A DNA stretch of 64,000 bases, from NCBI GenBank assembly GCA_044238605.1, contig JBIICY010000005.1, positions 166,613 to 230,612 of the forward strand, read 5' to 3'. The DNA is from UBA10438 sp044238605 (GTDB taxonomy: Bacteria > Bacteroidota > Ignavibacteria > Kapaibacteriales > Kapaibacteriaceae). Of this stretch, positions 8,221-16,408 are shown one piece after another (within the stretch, counting starts at the first letter, position 1; every line of letters starts with the position of its first letter). The position numbers and the translations under genes were made by a program. Under the pieces are notes generated by a model. That model worked only from the letters and a program-made list of their open reading frames with translations, searched no databases and was not told where the DNA came from.

Positions 8221-10454
8221 CAAACCTTTTTCTAGCTCTAATACTCTCACTTTGTCAAGCATCAATTCCTGCTGTAGCTCAGACAGATACGGTATCGAGA
8301 GATTCGGCACGAGTGCAGATGGCGGAACGTATTGTTGTTTCCGTTAGTAAGTGGGATGAAGAACAGCGGTCTATCTCGAGGCAGATTACAGTTGTATCTG
8401 CTCAAGATGTCAGAGCAAACAATCCTCAGACGGCCGCCGATTTGCTGAGCACCACAGGCGAAGTATACGTGCAGAAGAGTCAGGCCGGAGGTGGCAGCCC
8501 ACGGTTACGTGGCTTTGCAGCAAATAATGTTCTGATGGTGGTAGACGGTGTTCGGCTGAATAATGCCATCTACCGATCTGGTAATCTGCAGAACATCATT
8601 CAGATAGATCCCAATTCACTTGAACGCACAGAGGTGCTCTTCGGGCCAGGTTCTGTTCAGTATGGGTCCGATGCATTGGGTGGAGTGATAACGTTTCAAA
8701 CACATCAGCCCCGTTACTCGGATACACTTGTGCGTTATCATGGCAGTTCCATGCTGCGAATCAGTTCGGCCACGAATGAGAAGACACTTAGCTCAGATCT
8801 AGAGATACAGGGTGATGGATTGGCCTCATATACAGCAGTTACCTTCTCAGACTTCGGAGATGTTATCTCTGGAGGTACGTTCAATCCTCAGGTGCCGGAT
8901 TTTGGTAGAAGAGACTGGTATGTGACGAGGCTAAACGGAGTTGATACACAGGTAGTCAATACGAGTCCATTACGTCAAGTGTATAGTGGCTATAGTCAAA
9001 TCAATGTGCTGGAGCGACTGCGGGCAAACATCAGTGAATCATGGAATATGAACGCACTGTTGATGTTCACGACATCAAGTAACATTCCTCGTTATGACAG
9101 GTTGGTGGAGCTTCGAACACAGAATGATGTTTCGCGTCCGCGAAGTGCAGAGTGGTACTATGGACCGCAGCTGCTGAGTCTTAATGCGATTACTTTGAAT
9201 GGTACCAACGTTTCTTCCTGGGCAGACGATATTGCAATAACAGCATCATACCAGTGGTGCAAAGAGTCAAGACACTCGCGACCATTCCAAAGCGACTGGC
9301 TTCGTAATCAACAGGAGCGGGTATCGATTCTATCGCTGAATGTCGACACACGTCTGCGTATCGGCAATCCTGAGTATGATCGAGACGTGTATTATGGGAT
9401 CGAAGTTTCACATCAAGATGTTACATCAACTGCGCATGAATCGAACATCGTTACAACGATAGCGCGCCCTGCAGTAACGCGATATCCCGATGGTGGCTCT
9501 ACATACGACACCTATGCGGCATATGGAATGCTGAGATGGGGCTTCACGGAATCGCTATCTATCTCGGCGGGTATTCGTGCAACGTCGATAGCATTGGGTT
9601 CTGCGTTTTCAGACACAACGCTCTTTCGTGTGCCATTTACGAACATTGAAATGCGTCCGTCTGCACTAACCGGGTCTATAGGTGCAACATGGCTACCTGC
9701 AGAGAGACTTGCAGTACATGCTAATGTTGCCTCTGGCTTTCGCGCACCCAATGTAGACGACGCCGCAAAAGTGTTTGATTCTGAACCAGGAAGAATCGTT
9801 GTGCCGAACCCACTGCTTGGACCAGTTTATGTGACGACTGCTGAGGCGGGCATTGAGCTAGAGTTTGCCGAGGATTGGACGTTCACAACGAACGCATATC
9901 GCTCATGGTTGCAGGATGCAATGGAGCAGCGGCCCTTTCGGCTTAATGGACAAGACACGATTGAATTCAACGGTGTGCCTAGTGAGGTTACTGCTCTACA
10001 AAATGTTGGACGAGGCAAGATCGAGGGTGTCTCTGTGAGTATTCGAGGAGATGTTACACCAGAGCTTTCATTTACTGCAACAACAACCTATACATACGGT
10101 CGTGATCTTACGAATGATGTTCCGTTAGAACATGTCGTTCCAGCATTTGGTATGGTCTCTCTTTCATGGAAAGCAAGTCGAGAACTGGTGCTTTCAGCTC
10201 AGGCCGAATGGTCGGCAGCATGGCTCGAGCCCGATATCTCTCCAGCTGATCGGCCCCTTGTCAATATCAACTTCCCCCCAGGCGGGCTGCCTGCATGGGC
10301 GGTTGCTCATGTGCGTGCAGCGTACTCGCCACTTCCATGGCTAACTATGCAAGGGGCTATCGAGAACATGTTTGATCTGCAGTATCGTACTGCTGGATCT
10401 GGTATCTCTGCGCCAGGCAGAAACATCCGTTTTACACTCAGGACGACTTGGTAG
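8217..10454 (+). CDS. TonB-dependent outer membrane receptor
   Basis: A 745-residue receptor with signal peptide (cleavage near VAQ at 20-22), plug domain (ITVVSAQDVRANNPQTAADL, then GSPRLRGFAANNVLMVVDGV and VLFGPGSVQYGSDALGG) and a C-terminal barrel ending RNIRFTLRTTW. The plug sequence and the EVFRNPRY-like region resemble the heme/siderophore/vitamin B12 group. The barrel contains NVASGFRAPNVDD, common in this family. The ligand is not determined; dps follows 109 bp downstream, which would fit iron, but no Fur site could be confirmed. The 4-bp overlap with the upstream gene makes it the last member of the coupled cassette. Confidence 0.93.
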   Translation: MTNLFLALILSLCQASIPAVAQTDTVSRDSARVQMAERIVVSVSKWDEEQRSISRQITVVSAQDVRANNPQTAADLLSTTGEVYVQKSQAGGGSPRLRGFAANNVLMVVDGVRLNNAIYRSGNLQNIIQIDPNSLERTEVLFGPGSVQYGSDALGGVITFQTHQPRYSDTLVRYHGSSMLRISSATNEKTLSSDLEIQGDGLASYTAVTFSDFGDVISGGTFNPQVPDFGRRDWYVTRLNGVDTQVVNTSPLRQVYSGYSQINVLERLRANISESWNMNALLMFTTSSNIPRYDRLVELRTQNDVSRPRSAEWYYGPQLLSLNAITLNGTNVSSWADDIAITASYQWCKESRHSRPFQSDWLRNQQERVSILSLNVDTRLRIGNPEYDRDVYYGIEVSHQDVTSTAHESNIVTTIARPAVTRYPDGGSTYDTYAAYGMLRWGFTESLSISAGIRATSIALGSAFSDTTLFRVPFTNIEMRPSALTGSIGATWLPAERLAVHANVASGFRAPNVDDAAKVFDSEPGRIVVPNPLLGPVYVTTAEAGIELEFAEDWTFTTNAYRSWLQDAMEQRPFRLNGQDTIEFNGVPSEVTALQNVGRGKIEGVSVSIRGDVTPELSFTATTTYTYGRDLTNDVPLEHVVPAFGMVSLSWKASRELVLSAQAEWSAAWLEPDISPADRPLVNINFPPGGLPAWAVAHVRAAYSPLPWLTMQGAIENMFDLQYRTAGSGISAPGRNIRFTLRTTW

Positions 10455-10563
10455 GGTATTGACCAGAGGCCAATACGTAGAGATGCCGCGACAATGAATG
10501 TACTCAATAGCATGAAGGATCGTCATCCTCGTATTACACCACACCTGCAAAGGTTGTACTAAG

Positions 10564-11037
10564 ATGATCACTCGCAATGCCATAGGTATCGATGCTGCTC
10601 GCGCTGGCGAGCTTGCTTACTCTCTCAATACGCTGCTAGCCAACTACGCCGTGTTCTACCAGAATGTTCGTGGATTTCATTGGAACATTCGTGGGGAGAA
10701 GTTCTTTGAACTTCATGTGAAGTTCGAAGAACTGTACACGGATCTGCAACTCAAGATCGACGAGATCGCCGAACGCATAGTAACGTTGGGTGGAACGCCG
10801 TTGCACACGTTTAGTGGATTCACAGAGCACGCAACGATACATGCCGTAGCGCATGTGTCCGATGGACGTTCGGCAATGTTGAACATCCTCGATTCAATGA
10901 AGGTTGTCATTGAGATTCAACGAAGCATCCTGACGTTGTCGGCCGATGCTGATGACGAAGGAACGAATGCCCTCATGAGCGATTACATCCGCGCGCAGGA
11001 AAAGCTGGTCTGGATGTATTCGGCGTATCTGGGATAA
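10564..11037 (+). CDS. dps: Dps family DNA-protecting mini-ferritin
   Basis: A 157-residue four-helix ferritin-like protein. The inter-subunit ferroxidase ligands of Dps are all present with canonical spacing: His39 (RGFHWNI), His51, Asp66 and Glu70 (KIDEIAERI). Dps forms 12-subunit shells that oxidise ferrous iron with hydrogen peroxide, store the iron and in many species coat DNA in stationary phase. The short N terminus lacks a strongly basic tail, so DNA binding may be weak. The 109-bp upstream gap contains an inverted repeat GTATTG/CAATAC just after the receptor stop, perhaps a weak terminator; dps probably has its own promoter. Confidence 0.95.
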   Translation: MITRNAIGIDAARAGELAYSLNTLLANYAVFYQNVRGFHWNIRGEKFFELHVKFEELYTDLQLKIDEIAERIVTLGGTPLHTFSGFTEHATIHAVAHVSDGRSAMLNILDSMKVVIEIQRSILTLSADADDEGTNALMSDYIRAQEKLVWMYSAYLG

Positions 11038-11048
11038 AAGGTTGTGTC

Positions 11049-12152
11049 TTACTCCGCGTAGCGACGGAGATACGTAGCTAGTGGACGCTCGATAGCGCTG
11101 TAGGTAGCGTATGCTATAATGTTGAAGATCACATAGCTGACAAACGCGGCGGCAACAAAGTGCAGGCCCAACGACTCAAGGCTTCGTTGTGTAAACATGC
11201 CAATGTTCTTCACGGGCCCCACGGGTAGAAACTGGATGAGGTAGAGTGCAAAGGAGCACTCGCCAAGACGAAGCATCAGCGGTGTTGAAAGCATCGCTGA
11301 TGCGCGCCCGCCTGCATGGAGTCCATAAAACACAATGGCAGAAGCAACAGCAATTCCTCGAAAACCCATTGTACCCAGAAACTCATGACCAGCTACGCGG
11401 GGCCCGCCGTGGGCGATGATTAGGTTGATGCACACCAGGTAAAGTGTTACACCAAGAGCAACACAAACATCACCGTAATGCTTGCCCCTTGCCAGATAAG
11501 TACGAGCTACAATAGCCGCAAACATTCCTGATGCAAAATCGGGCAGGCGTCCAAGAATGGTAAAGGTCCATGCCTCGTTATCACGGTAGCCCGATATCAT
11601 TTCAACAATGTTGATGTATGCCGTAGTAGATGTTGTTGAAACAAACATTAAACCAACCCATGATGCTGCTACGAGAAGTAACACAGGACGCAGCGCATCG
11701 AGCCTGTTTCTGAGCTTGCTAAAGAACGTGATAAAGAATGGGGCTAGCAGGTAGTAGTTCTCTTCAAGGGTAAGCGTCCACATTGGACTGTTAATCGTAA
11801 ATCGAAATGACGGTACCCAGGAATGCAGTAGCGTTAAGTGAAGTGCGATGTCCGTCCACTGATATCTCCCAAACTGCGATAGTACCGAGACAAGGATGAT
11901 GATAGTTGTGAGGGGGTAAATACGCACGAGTCTGCGTTTAATGTAGCGTCCCCATCGAAACGACCCATCAATCAGGGCATCTGCATAACGCCAGGTAAAG
12001 AGATAACCAGAGAGCGCAAAAAACATGCTTACGCCTGTCCATCCATACTCTAGCGTGTCTGGGATCTCATGACGGTGCGACTCGATCATATGACCAAGAA
12101 AGACAATGCCTGCCGCTATAGCGCGGATGCCTGTGAGAGCTGGAATGTTCAT
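11049..12152 (-). CDS. Acyltransferase 3 family membrane protein (copy 2)
   Basis: Encodes 367 residues with about ten transmembrane segments. The N-terminal motif PALTGIRAIAAGIVFLGHM contains the catalytic-type His of acyltransferase 3 (OafA/WecH/NodX) proteins, and RRLVRIYP and SPMWTLTLEENYY are the other conserved blocks. These enzymes move acetyl or other acyl groups from the cytoplasm onto sugars of O-antigen, exopolysaccharide or peptidoglycan. The ATG at 12152 is preferred over a TTG at 12155. The protein is clearly a paralogue of the gene immediately upstream (12195-13361): both share the same order of motifs and the EAWTFTILGR segment, so this is a tandem duplication. Confidence 0.92.
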   Translation of the reverse strand: MNIPALTGIRAIAAGIVFLGHMIESHRHEIPDTLEYGWTGVSMFFALSGYLFTWRYADALIDGSFRWGRYIKRRLVRIYPLTTIIILVSVLSQFGRYQWTDIALHLTLLHSWVPSFRFTINSPMWTLTLEENYYLLAPFFITFFSKLRNRLDALRPVLLLVAASWVGLMFVSTTSTTAYINIVEMISGYRDNEAWTFTILGRLPDFASGMFAAIVARTYLARGKHYGDVCVALGVTLYLVCINLIIAHGGPRVAGHEFLGTMGFRGIAVASAIVFYGLHAGGRASAMLSTPLMLRLGECSFALYLIQFLPVGPVKNIGMFTQRSLESLGLHFVAAAFVSYVIFNIIAYATYSAIERPLATYLRRYAE

Positions 12153-12194
12153 CAAGGGGCGAAACTACCGCTCAATTGCGGTAAACGCATCTGC

Positions 12195-13361
12195 TTAGGC
12201 AACAAGACCACGTTCTTGAAGAAATCTGTGTCGAAGATACCGACTCACTGGACGTTCAAACGCGAGGAATACACCGATAGACACGAGATTGATTACGACA
12301 TAGGAAACTGTAGCTGCCACATAGTGGTGCATGCCAGCCGCTTGCATGTTGTAGAAGATCTGCATTCCGAGCTTTGGCCACCAGAGAAGGGGCATCAGCT
12401 GGAGAAGGTATAGCGCAAATGATGCTTCGCCCATCAAGTGCATTGGTTTGCTGCCGAGTACACGGGAGATAATGCCCCCTGAATGAAGTCCGTAGATGAT
12501 TACTGCCGCAGCTGCACCTACACTGTTCTGTGCAATGATTCCCAGACGATGAGCTCCAACACCGTTAGGTCCGCCCATGGAGGTGATGCAGGTAAGTGCA
12601 GCAATGTATAGGCACACTCCGATGATCACAATGGCATCGCCAGCAACGTTCTTCTTTGGCAGGTGGTGCCGTGCAATACTCGCTGCGAGCATTCCAGAGA
12701 CAAAGTCAACGATGCGTCCTAGAATCGTAAACGTCCACGCCTCGTTATCCCAGTAGTTCGTGAAATACACTAACGCATTCTGATAGAGTTTCACAGCACC
12801 ATTGGCAAACACAAGTGTTCCAAGCCACAACAACACGCTGATGCATGTAAGCACGAGAAAGCGTGTAGTGCTGTTACTGTGCTGGATGCGGCGAGATACA
12901 TCGTTGTAAGCCGAGCCAAGAGCGTATATCAGGATTGGAGCTGAGAAGTAGTACGACTCCTCAACGGTGAGCGTCCACATAGGACTAATAAGCGATAGCC
13001 TTGAGTCCGGCACCCACGCCTGCAGAAGCGTTAGATGAAGCAGAATATTCGGAATGGAGTACTCGCCCCATTGCGAAAGCACTGCCAGACAAATCAGGAG
13101 GGTTGTCAGGGGATAGATGCGGATAAGTCTTCGCTTGATGTAATCAGACCACGAAAACGTATTGTTCAGAAGCTTGTCGGAGTAGAGGTAGGTAAACAGA
13201 TAACCGCTGAGCGCAAAGAAGATGTTTACGCCTGTCCACCCGTAACGCATCAGATCCGGTATCTCTGTCTGATGCCCTACAAGCATATGTCCGTAGAACA
13301 CCATTCCTGCAGCAACAGCACGGATCCCCGTTAACGCAGGAATATGAACGGGACTACTCAT
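12195..13361 (-). CDS. Acyltransferase 3 family membrane protein (copy 1)
   Basis: A 388-residue paralogue of the downstream gene. Shared blocks include IPALTGIRAVAAGMVFYGHM with the conserved His, RRLIRIYPLTT, SPMWTLTVEESYY and NEAWTFTILGRIVDF. Predicted topology and role are the same: transfer of acyl groups to surface glycans. Its ATG overlaps the TGA stop of the upstream GT-C-like gene (ATGA at 13358-13361), so glycan assembly and acylation are translationally coupled. The two copies differ enough (for example in the loop after the fourth helix) that they may act on different sugars or positions. Confidence 0.92.
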   Translation of the reverse strand: MSSPVHIPALTGIRAVAAGMVFYGHMLVGHQTEIPDLMRYGWTGVNIFFALSGYLFTYLYSDKLLNNTFSWSDYIKRRLIRIYPLTTLLICLAVLSQWGEYSIPNILLHLTLLQAWVPDSRLSLISPMWTLTVEESYYFSAPILIYALGSAYNDVSRRIQHSNSTTRFLVLTCISVLLWLGTLVFANGAVKLYQNALVYFTNYWDNEAWTFTILGRIVDFVSGMLAASIARHHLPKKNVAGDAIVIIGVCLYIAALTCITSMGGPNGVGAHRLGIIAQNSVGAAAAVIIYGLHSGGIISRVLGSKPMHLMGEASFALYLLQLMPLLWWPKLGMQIFYNMQAAGMHHYVAATVSYVVINLVSIGVFLAFERPVSRYLRHRFLQERGLVA

Positions 13362-14776
13362 GTGAGCTTGTGTGATGGTTTTGGGGTAAACACCATTGCT
13401 GCTGGTATCATGAGCAGTGGAATCACAAGCACGTGATACCGAGATTGAATCTCGAGAAAGCAGAATGCGGCTACATGCAGGAGGAATACCGACTGCGCGA
13501 TGAAGAGAACGCTGTTTATCTGCTTTCGTGCGCGGTACATCCCAACTGCTGCCGCTGCAAGAAGAAAGAAGTATACGCCCTGTGCCGCGAGGTTTAGTTT
13601 GTTGCGGTATCGAAAGATCGTTACGGCGCTTTCCGTAGGAGCTTGTTCAACTGTGGAGTAGTAGATGCCGTAATCATCACTGCCCCAGAACAAGACAAAC
13701 TTTGTGGCCACAAGTGCAGCAAAACCAGCTGGATCGGATACGATGTTATACGTCGCGCGCTGAGTTGATGCCTTATGGACGGCATCGGGGTTGTATGAGT
13801 ATTCGTCAAGTATTGCAGCATGCGTTGCGGACCAAAATCCACGAGATTCCTGTGATGTTCCAACGTAGAGACTAAATCCTGCGCTTGACTTCCAGAGTGG
13901 CTGATTGACCGCGGCAGAGGCAAACACCATGATGCCCCCTGCTACGAGTATAAAGCCTGCAGCAGCAGAGCTCAAGACTGCCGCCTGAAATCGCATACGA
14001 TTGCGAAGATGTCCGGCGCCCCAGATAACAAATGCTAGAATTGTGGGAACAACGACGATGGCTACAGGACGCAGCACGTGTGCTATGCCGAGAGATGCTC
14101 CTGCCAACATGCCCCATAGAAGCCATCGTTGTGCGGACTCAATTTCTCGAGCGCGTAGAAGAGCTATCAGTGCTCCTAGGAAGAATACCTGGAACAGGTG
14201 CTCCTGCGCAACAACGCTGCAGAATGCTACCTGGGATGGCCATAGTGCAAAGAATAGACCTGCCAATCTTCCAGTATGCTCGCCCCCTGCCATTGTGCCA
14301 AGACGATAAACTTGGAATGCGATAATCACGGAGCACACAACGTTGAGAAGCTGTGCGATAACTGGAGATGGTGTGGTAAGCCAATACAGGCCACCGAGAA
14401 ACATCGGGTAGAAGAACTTGAAGGGAAAGACCGTCATCACCGGTGTAAATCCCATAACGTTACCCGATGATACCTGCAGTGCATACTCCTGATACCCCAG
14501 AAAGTCTGCAATAGGTATGGTTCCGGCACTGGTAACCCACCATAGACGCAGAACAAGAGTTAGGCTTATCAAAGACAACAGGAATGCGGTCTCGGAGATC
14601 CGAATACTCGTCGAGCATAGATACCTATACCCGGTTGCGAGTGCCGCCATTGCCGATACACCAAGTATCCACATGATGAACACGTTGCCTGGGAACAGTA
14701 CTCTCCATAATGCGGCGCTGGAGCAGGCCGCAACTATGAGGATGATGCAGCTGACGATGTGGTGGAACCGAATCAT
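13358..14776 (-). CDS. GT-C-like membrane glycosyltransferase (ArnT/PMT-related)
   Basis: Encodes 472 residues from the ATG at 14776 (MIRFHHIVSC), chosen because longer frames run into the divergent gene's promoter. It has about eleven hydrophobic helices and an acidic residue in the first large loop (GTIPIADFLGYQEYA), the usual position of the catalytic Asp in GT-C enzymes that use polyprenyl-phosphate sugars at the periplasmic face. FFYPMFLGGLYWL and HVLRPVAIVVVP fit the dolichyl-P-mannose transferase-like fold. Followed by two acyltransferase genes, it suggests a small surface-glycan modification operon. The exact sugar is unknown. Confidence 0.72.
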   Translation of the reverse strand: MIRFHHIVSCIILIVAACSSAALWRVLFPGNVFIMWILGVSAMAALATGYRYLCSTSIRISETAFLLSLISLTLVLRLWWVTSAGTIPIADFLGYQEYALQVSSGNVMGFTPVMTVFPFKFFYPMFLGGLYWLTTPSPVIAQLLNVVCSVIIAFQVYRLGTMAGGEHTGRLAGLFFALWPSQVAFCSVVAQEHLFQVFFLGALIALLRAREIESAQRWLLWGMLAGASLGIAHVLRPVAIVVVPTILAFVIWGAGHLRNRMRFQAAVLSSAAAGFILVAGGIMVFASAAVNQPLWKSSAGFSLYVGTSQESRGFWSATHAAILDEYSYNPDAVHKASTQRATYNIVSDPAGFAALVATKFVLFWGSDDYGIYYSTVEQAPTESAVTIFRYRNKLNLAAQGVYFFLLAAAAVGMYRARKQINSVLFIAQSVFLLHVAAFCFLEIQSRYHVLVIPLLMIPAAMVFTPKPSHKLT

Positions 14777-14868
14777 GGGGTAGGTAAAGAGTTGAAGGGC
14801 CAAAGATACGGGGCATCCAGCTAGGATGTCGTATCGATACAGAGAGCACGGGGCGCTATACTGCATGT

Positions 14869-15507
14869 ATGAGATTTCGTGACAGAAACGACGCCGCGCG
14901 CCGGCTGCTTCCGATGATTGGCGTGTATGCAAGACACCAAGGAATCGTCATGGGTATCCCTCGGGGCGGTGTGCCGATAGCCGTAGAAATTGCCCAGTAC
15001 CTCGACTGGAACGTCTCTGCCTTGCTCGTGAAAAAGATCTCGCATCCTGAGAACAAGGAGTATGCAATTGGGGCTGTTAGTCTGAAGGGGGCATATATCG
15101 ATCCTCTTCATGCGTCAATTCCAAAGGCATACATCGATGCTGAAATCACGCGTCAGCGCGGCCTTCTGCAGGATCGCATGAAGAAGTACGGCATTGGACG
15201 TATAAACCTGCATCAGGAGACGGTGATGATCGTAGATGACGGAATCGCAACGGGCAACACAATGCGATACGCGGTAGAGGTTGTGCGACTAGAACATCCA
15301 CGCTGCGTTGTTGTGGTAAGCCCCGTAGCAAGCATGGAGGCGGTCCGTATGATACGTCCGCTCGTAGAAGACCTGATCGTTCTTCATACCCCGCATGATC
15401 TCGGCTCCATAGGCGAATGGTATGATTCCTTTGAAGAGGTTACAGACGATGATGTGATGAAGTTACTCTCCGTAGGTTTGCACCATGAACACCCCAACCG
15501 AAGCTGA
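14869..15507 (+). CDS. Predicted phosphoribosyltransferase (COG1926 type)
   Basis: A 212-residue type I phosphoribosyltransferase fold. The PRPP-binding loop is VMIVDDGIATGNTM at 119-132, and the N-terminal MGIPRGGVPIAVEIA block is typical of COG1926 proteins, which are distinct from the purine and pyrimidine salvage enzymes. Their physiological substrate is mostly unknown. The gene overlaps the start of arsM by 23 bp in another frame, so the pair is probably cotranscribed. It is divergent from the glycosyltransferase gene with 92 bp between start codons. Confidence 0.85.
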   Translation: MRFRDRNDAARRLLPMIGVYARHQGIVMGIPRGGVPIAVEIAQYLDWNVSALLVKKISHPENKEYAIGAVSLKGAYIDPLHASIPKAYIDAEITRQRGLLQDRMKKYGIGRINLHQETVMIVDDGIATGNTMRYAVEVVRLEHPRCVVVVSPVASMEAVRMIRPLVEDLIVLHTPHDLGSIGEWYDSFEEVTDDDVMKLLSVGLHHEHPNRS

Positions 15508-16333
15508 AGCAACCAAACAAATGGTTCGTGAGAAGTACTCACAGATTGCCGCACAAACCAAGGAACAGAATGCTGCATCCTGTTGTGGGGCAGGGGGCTG
15601 TTCAACAGTGGACTATACGATCTTCTCTGAGGACTACTCAGCGATGAAGGGATATGTTGAAGGGGCTGATCTTGCTCTTGGATGCGGCATCCCGACAGAG
15701 TTCGCGCAGATCAAAGAAGGAGATACAGTTGTAGACCTCGGCTCTGGTGCCGGCAATGATGCATTCGTTGCTCGCGCACTCGTGGGTGAGCACGGCAAGG
15801 TGATTGGTATCGATATGACGCCGGCCATGATCGATAAGGCACGAGACAATGCCGATGCACTCGGATTCAATAACGTTGAGTTCCGACTTGGCGAGATCGA
15901 GCATATCCCCATTACGGCAAATCGTGCCGATGTAGTTGTATCGAACTGTGTGCTAAACCTTGTGCCCGATAAACGCAGCGCATTTGCTGAGATGTTTCGG
16001 ATTCTTAAACCAGGCGGACATTTCAGCGTAAGCGATGTAGTGCTTCGAGGTGAACTTCCTGAAGCATTGAAGCATGATGCCGAGATGTATGCCGGGTGTG
16101 TTGCTGGGGCCATCCAGCAAGAAGAATATCTGCGTTTACTACAAGAGGTTGGCTTCGAGAACGTGCAAGTACAGAAGGAAAAGCCAATTGTTCTGCCAGA
16201 AGATGTGCTGCGTCAGTACCTACAGCAGGATGAAATCGACCGAATGCACGCAAACCGCGATGGGATATGTAGTATCACAGTTTATGGTAAGAAGCCCCTT
16301 ATCTACTGCGACCCCAATTCTGGCTGTTGTTAG
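15485..16333 (+). CDS. arsM: Arsenite S-adenosylmethionine methyltransferase
   Basis: A 282-residue class I methyltransferase. The SAM-binding motif VVDLGSGAGNDAF starts at residue 82. The conserved cysteines of ArsM are visible: Cys33/Cys34/Cys39 near the N terminus, Cys67 (ALGCGIP), Cys155 (SNCVLNL) and Cys205 (AGCVAGA), the last three at the spacing expected for arsenite binding. The C terminus ends in SGCC, as in many ArsM proteins. The enzyme methylates As(III) to volatile or less retained forms. No arsR, arsC or arsB is adjacent and no ArsR operator was recognised, so regulation is unclear. It overlaps the upstream phosphoribosyltransferase gene. Confidence 0.95.
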   Translation: MNTPTEAEATKQMVREKYSQIAAQTKEQNAASCCGAGGCSTVDYTIFSEDYSAMKGYVEGADLALGCGIPTEFAQIKEGDTVVDLGSGAGNDAFVARALVGEHGKVIGIDMTPAMIDKARDNADALGFNNVEFRLGEIEHIPITANRADVVVSNCVLNLVPDKRSAFAEMFRILKPGGHFSVSDVVLRGELPEALKHDAEMYAGCVAGAIQQEEYLRLLQEVGFENVQVQKEKPIVLPEDVLRQYLQQDEIDRMHANRDGICSITVYGKKPLIYCDPNSGCC

Positions 16334-16408
16334 CAAGATATAATATCTGATTCCTGATCGTAGCCTCGATTTTTGCAGGCAACAATTCACATATAATCAG
16401 GACCGGGT

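Noticed and set aside
10455..10476. GTATTG/CAATAC inverted repeat after the TonB receptor gene as a terminator or Fur-type operator
   Set aside because: Only a 6-bp stem, no T tract and no recognisable iron-box sequence; not strong enough to annotate.
14001..14325. Plus-strand open frames inside the GT-C-like gene
   Set aside because: They are antisense shadows with atypical composition and no ribosome-binding site.
16336..16348. AGATATAATATCT palindrome after arsM as an ArsR operator
   Set aside because: It is downstream of arsM and AT-rich by chance-level length; no ArsR gene nearby.
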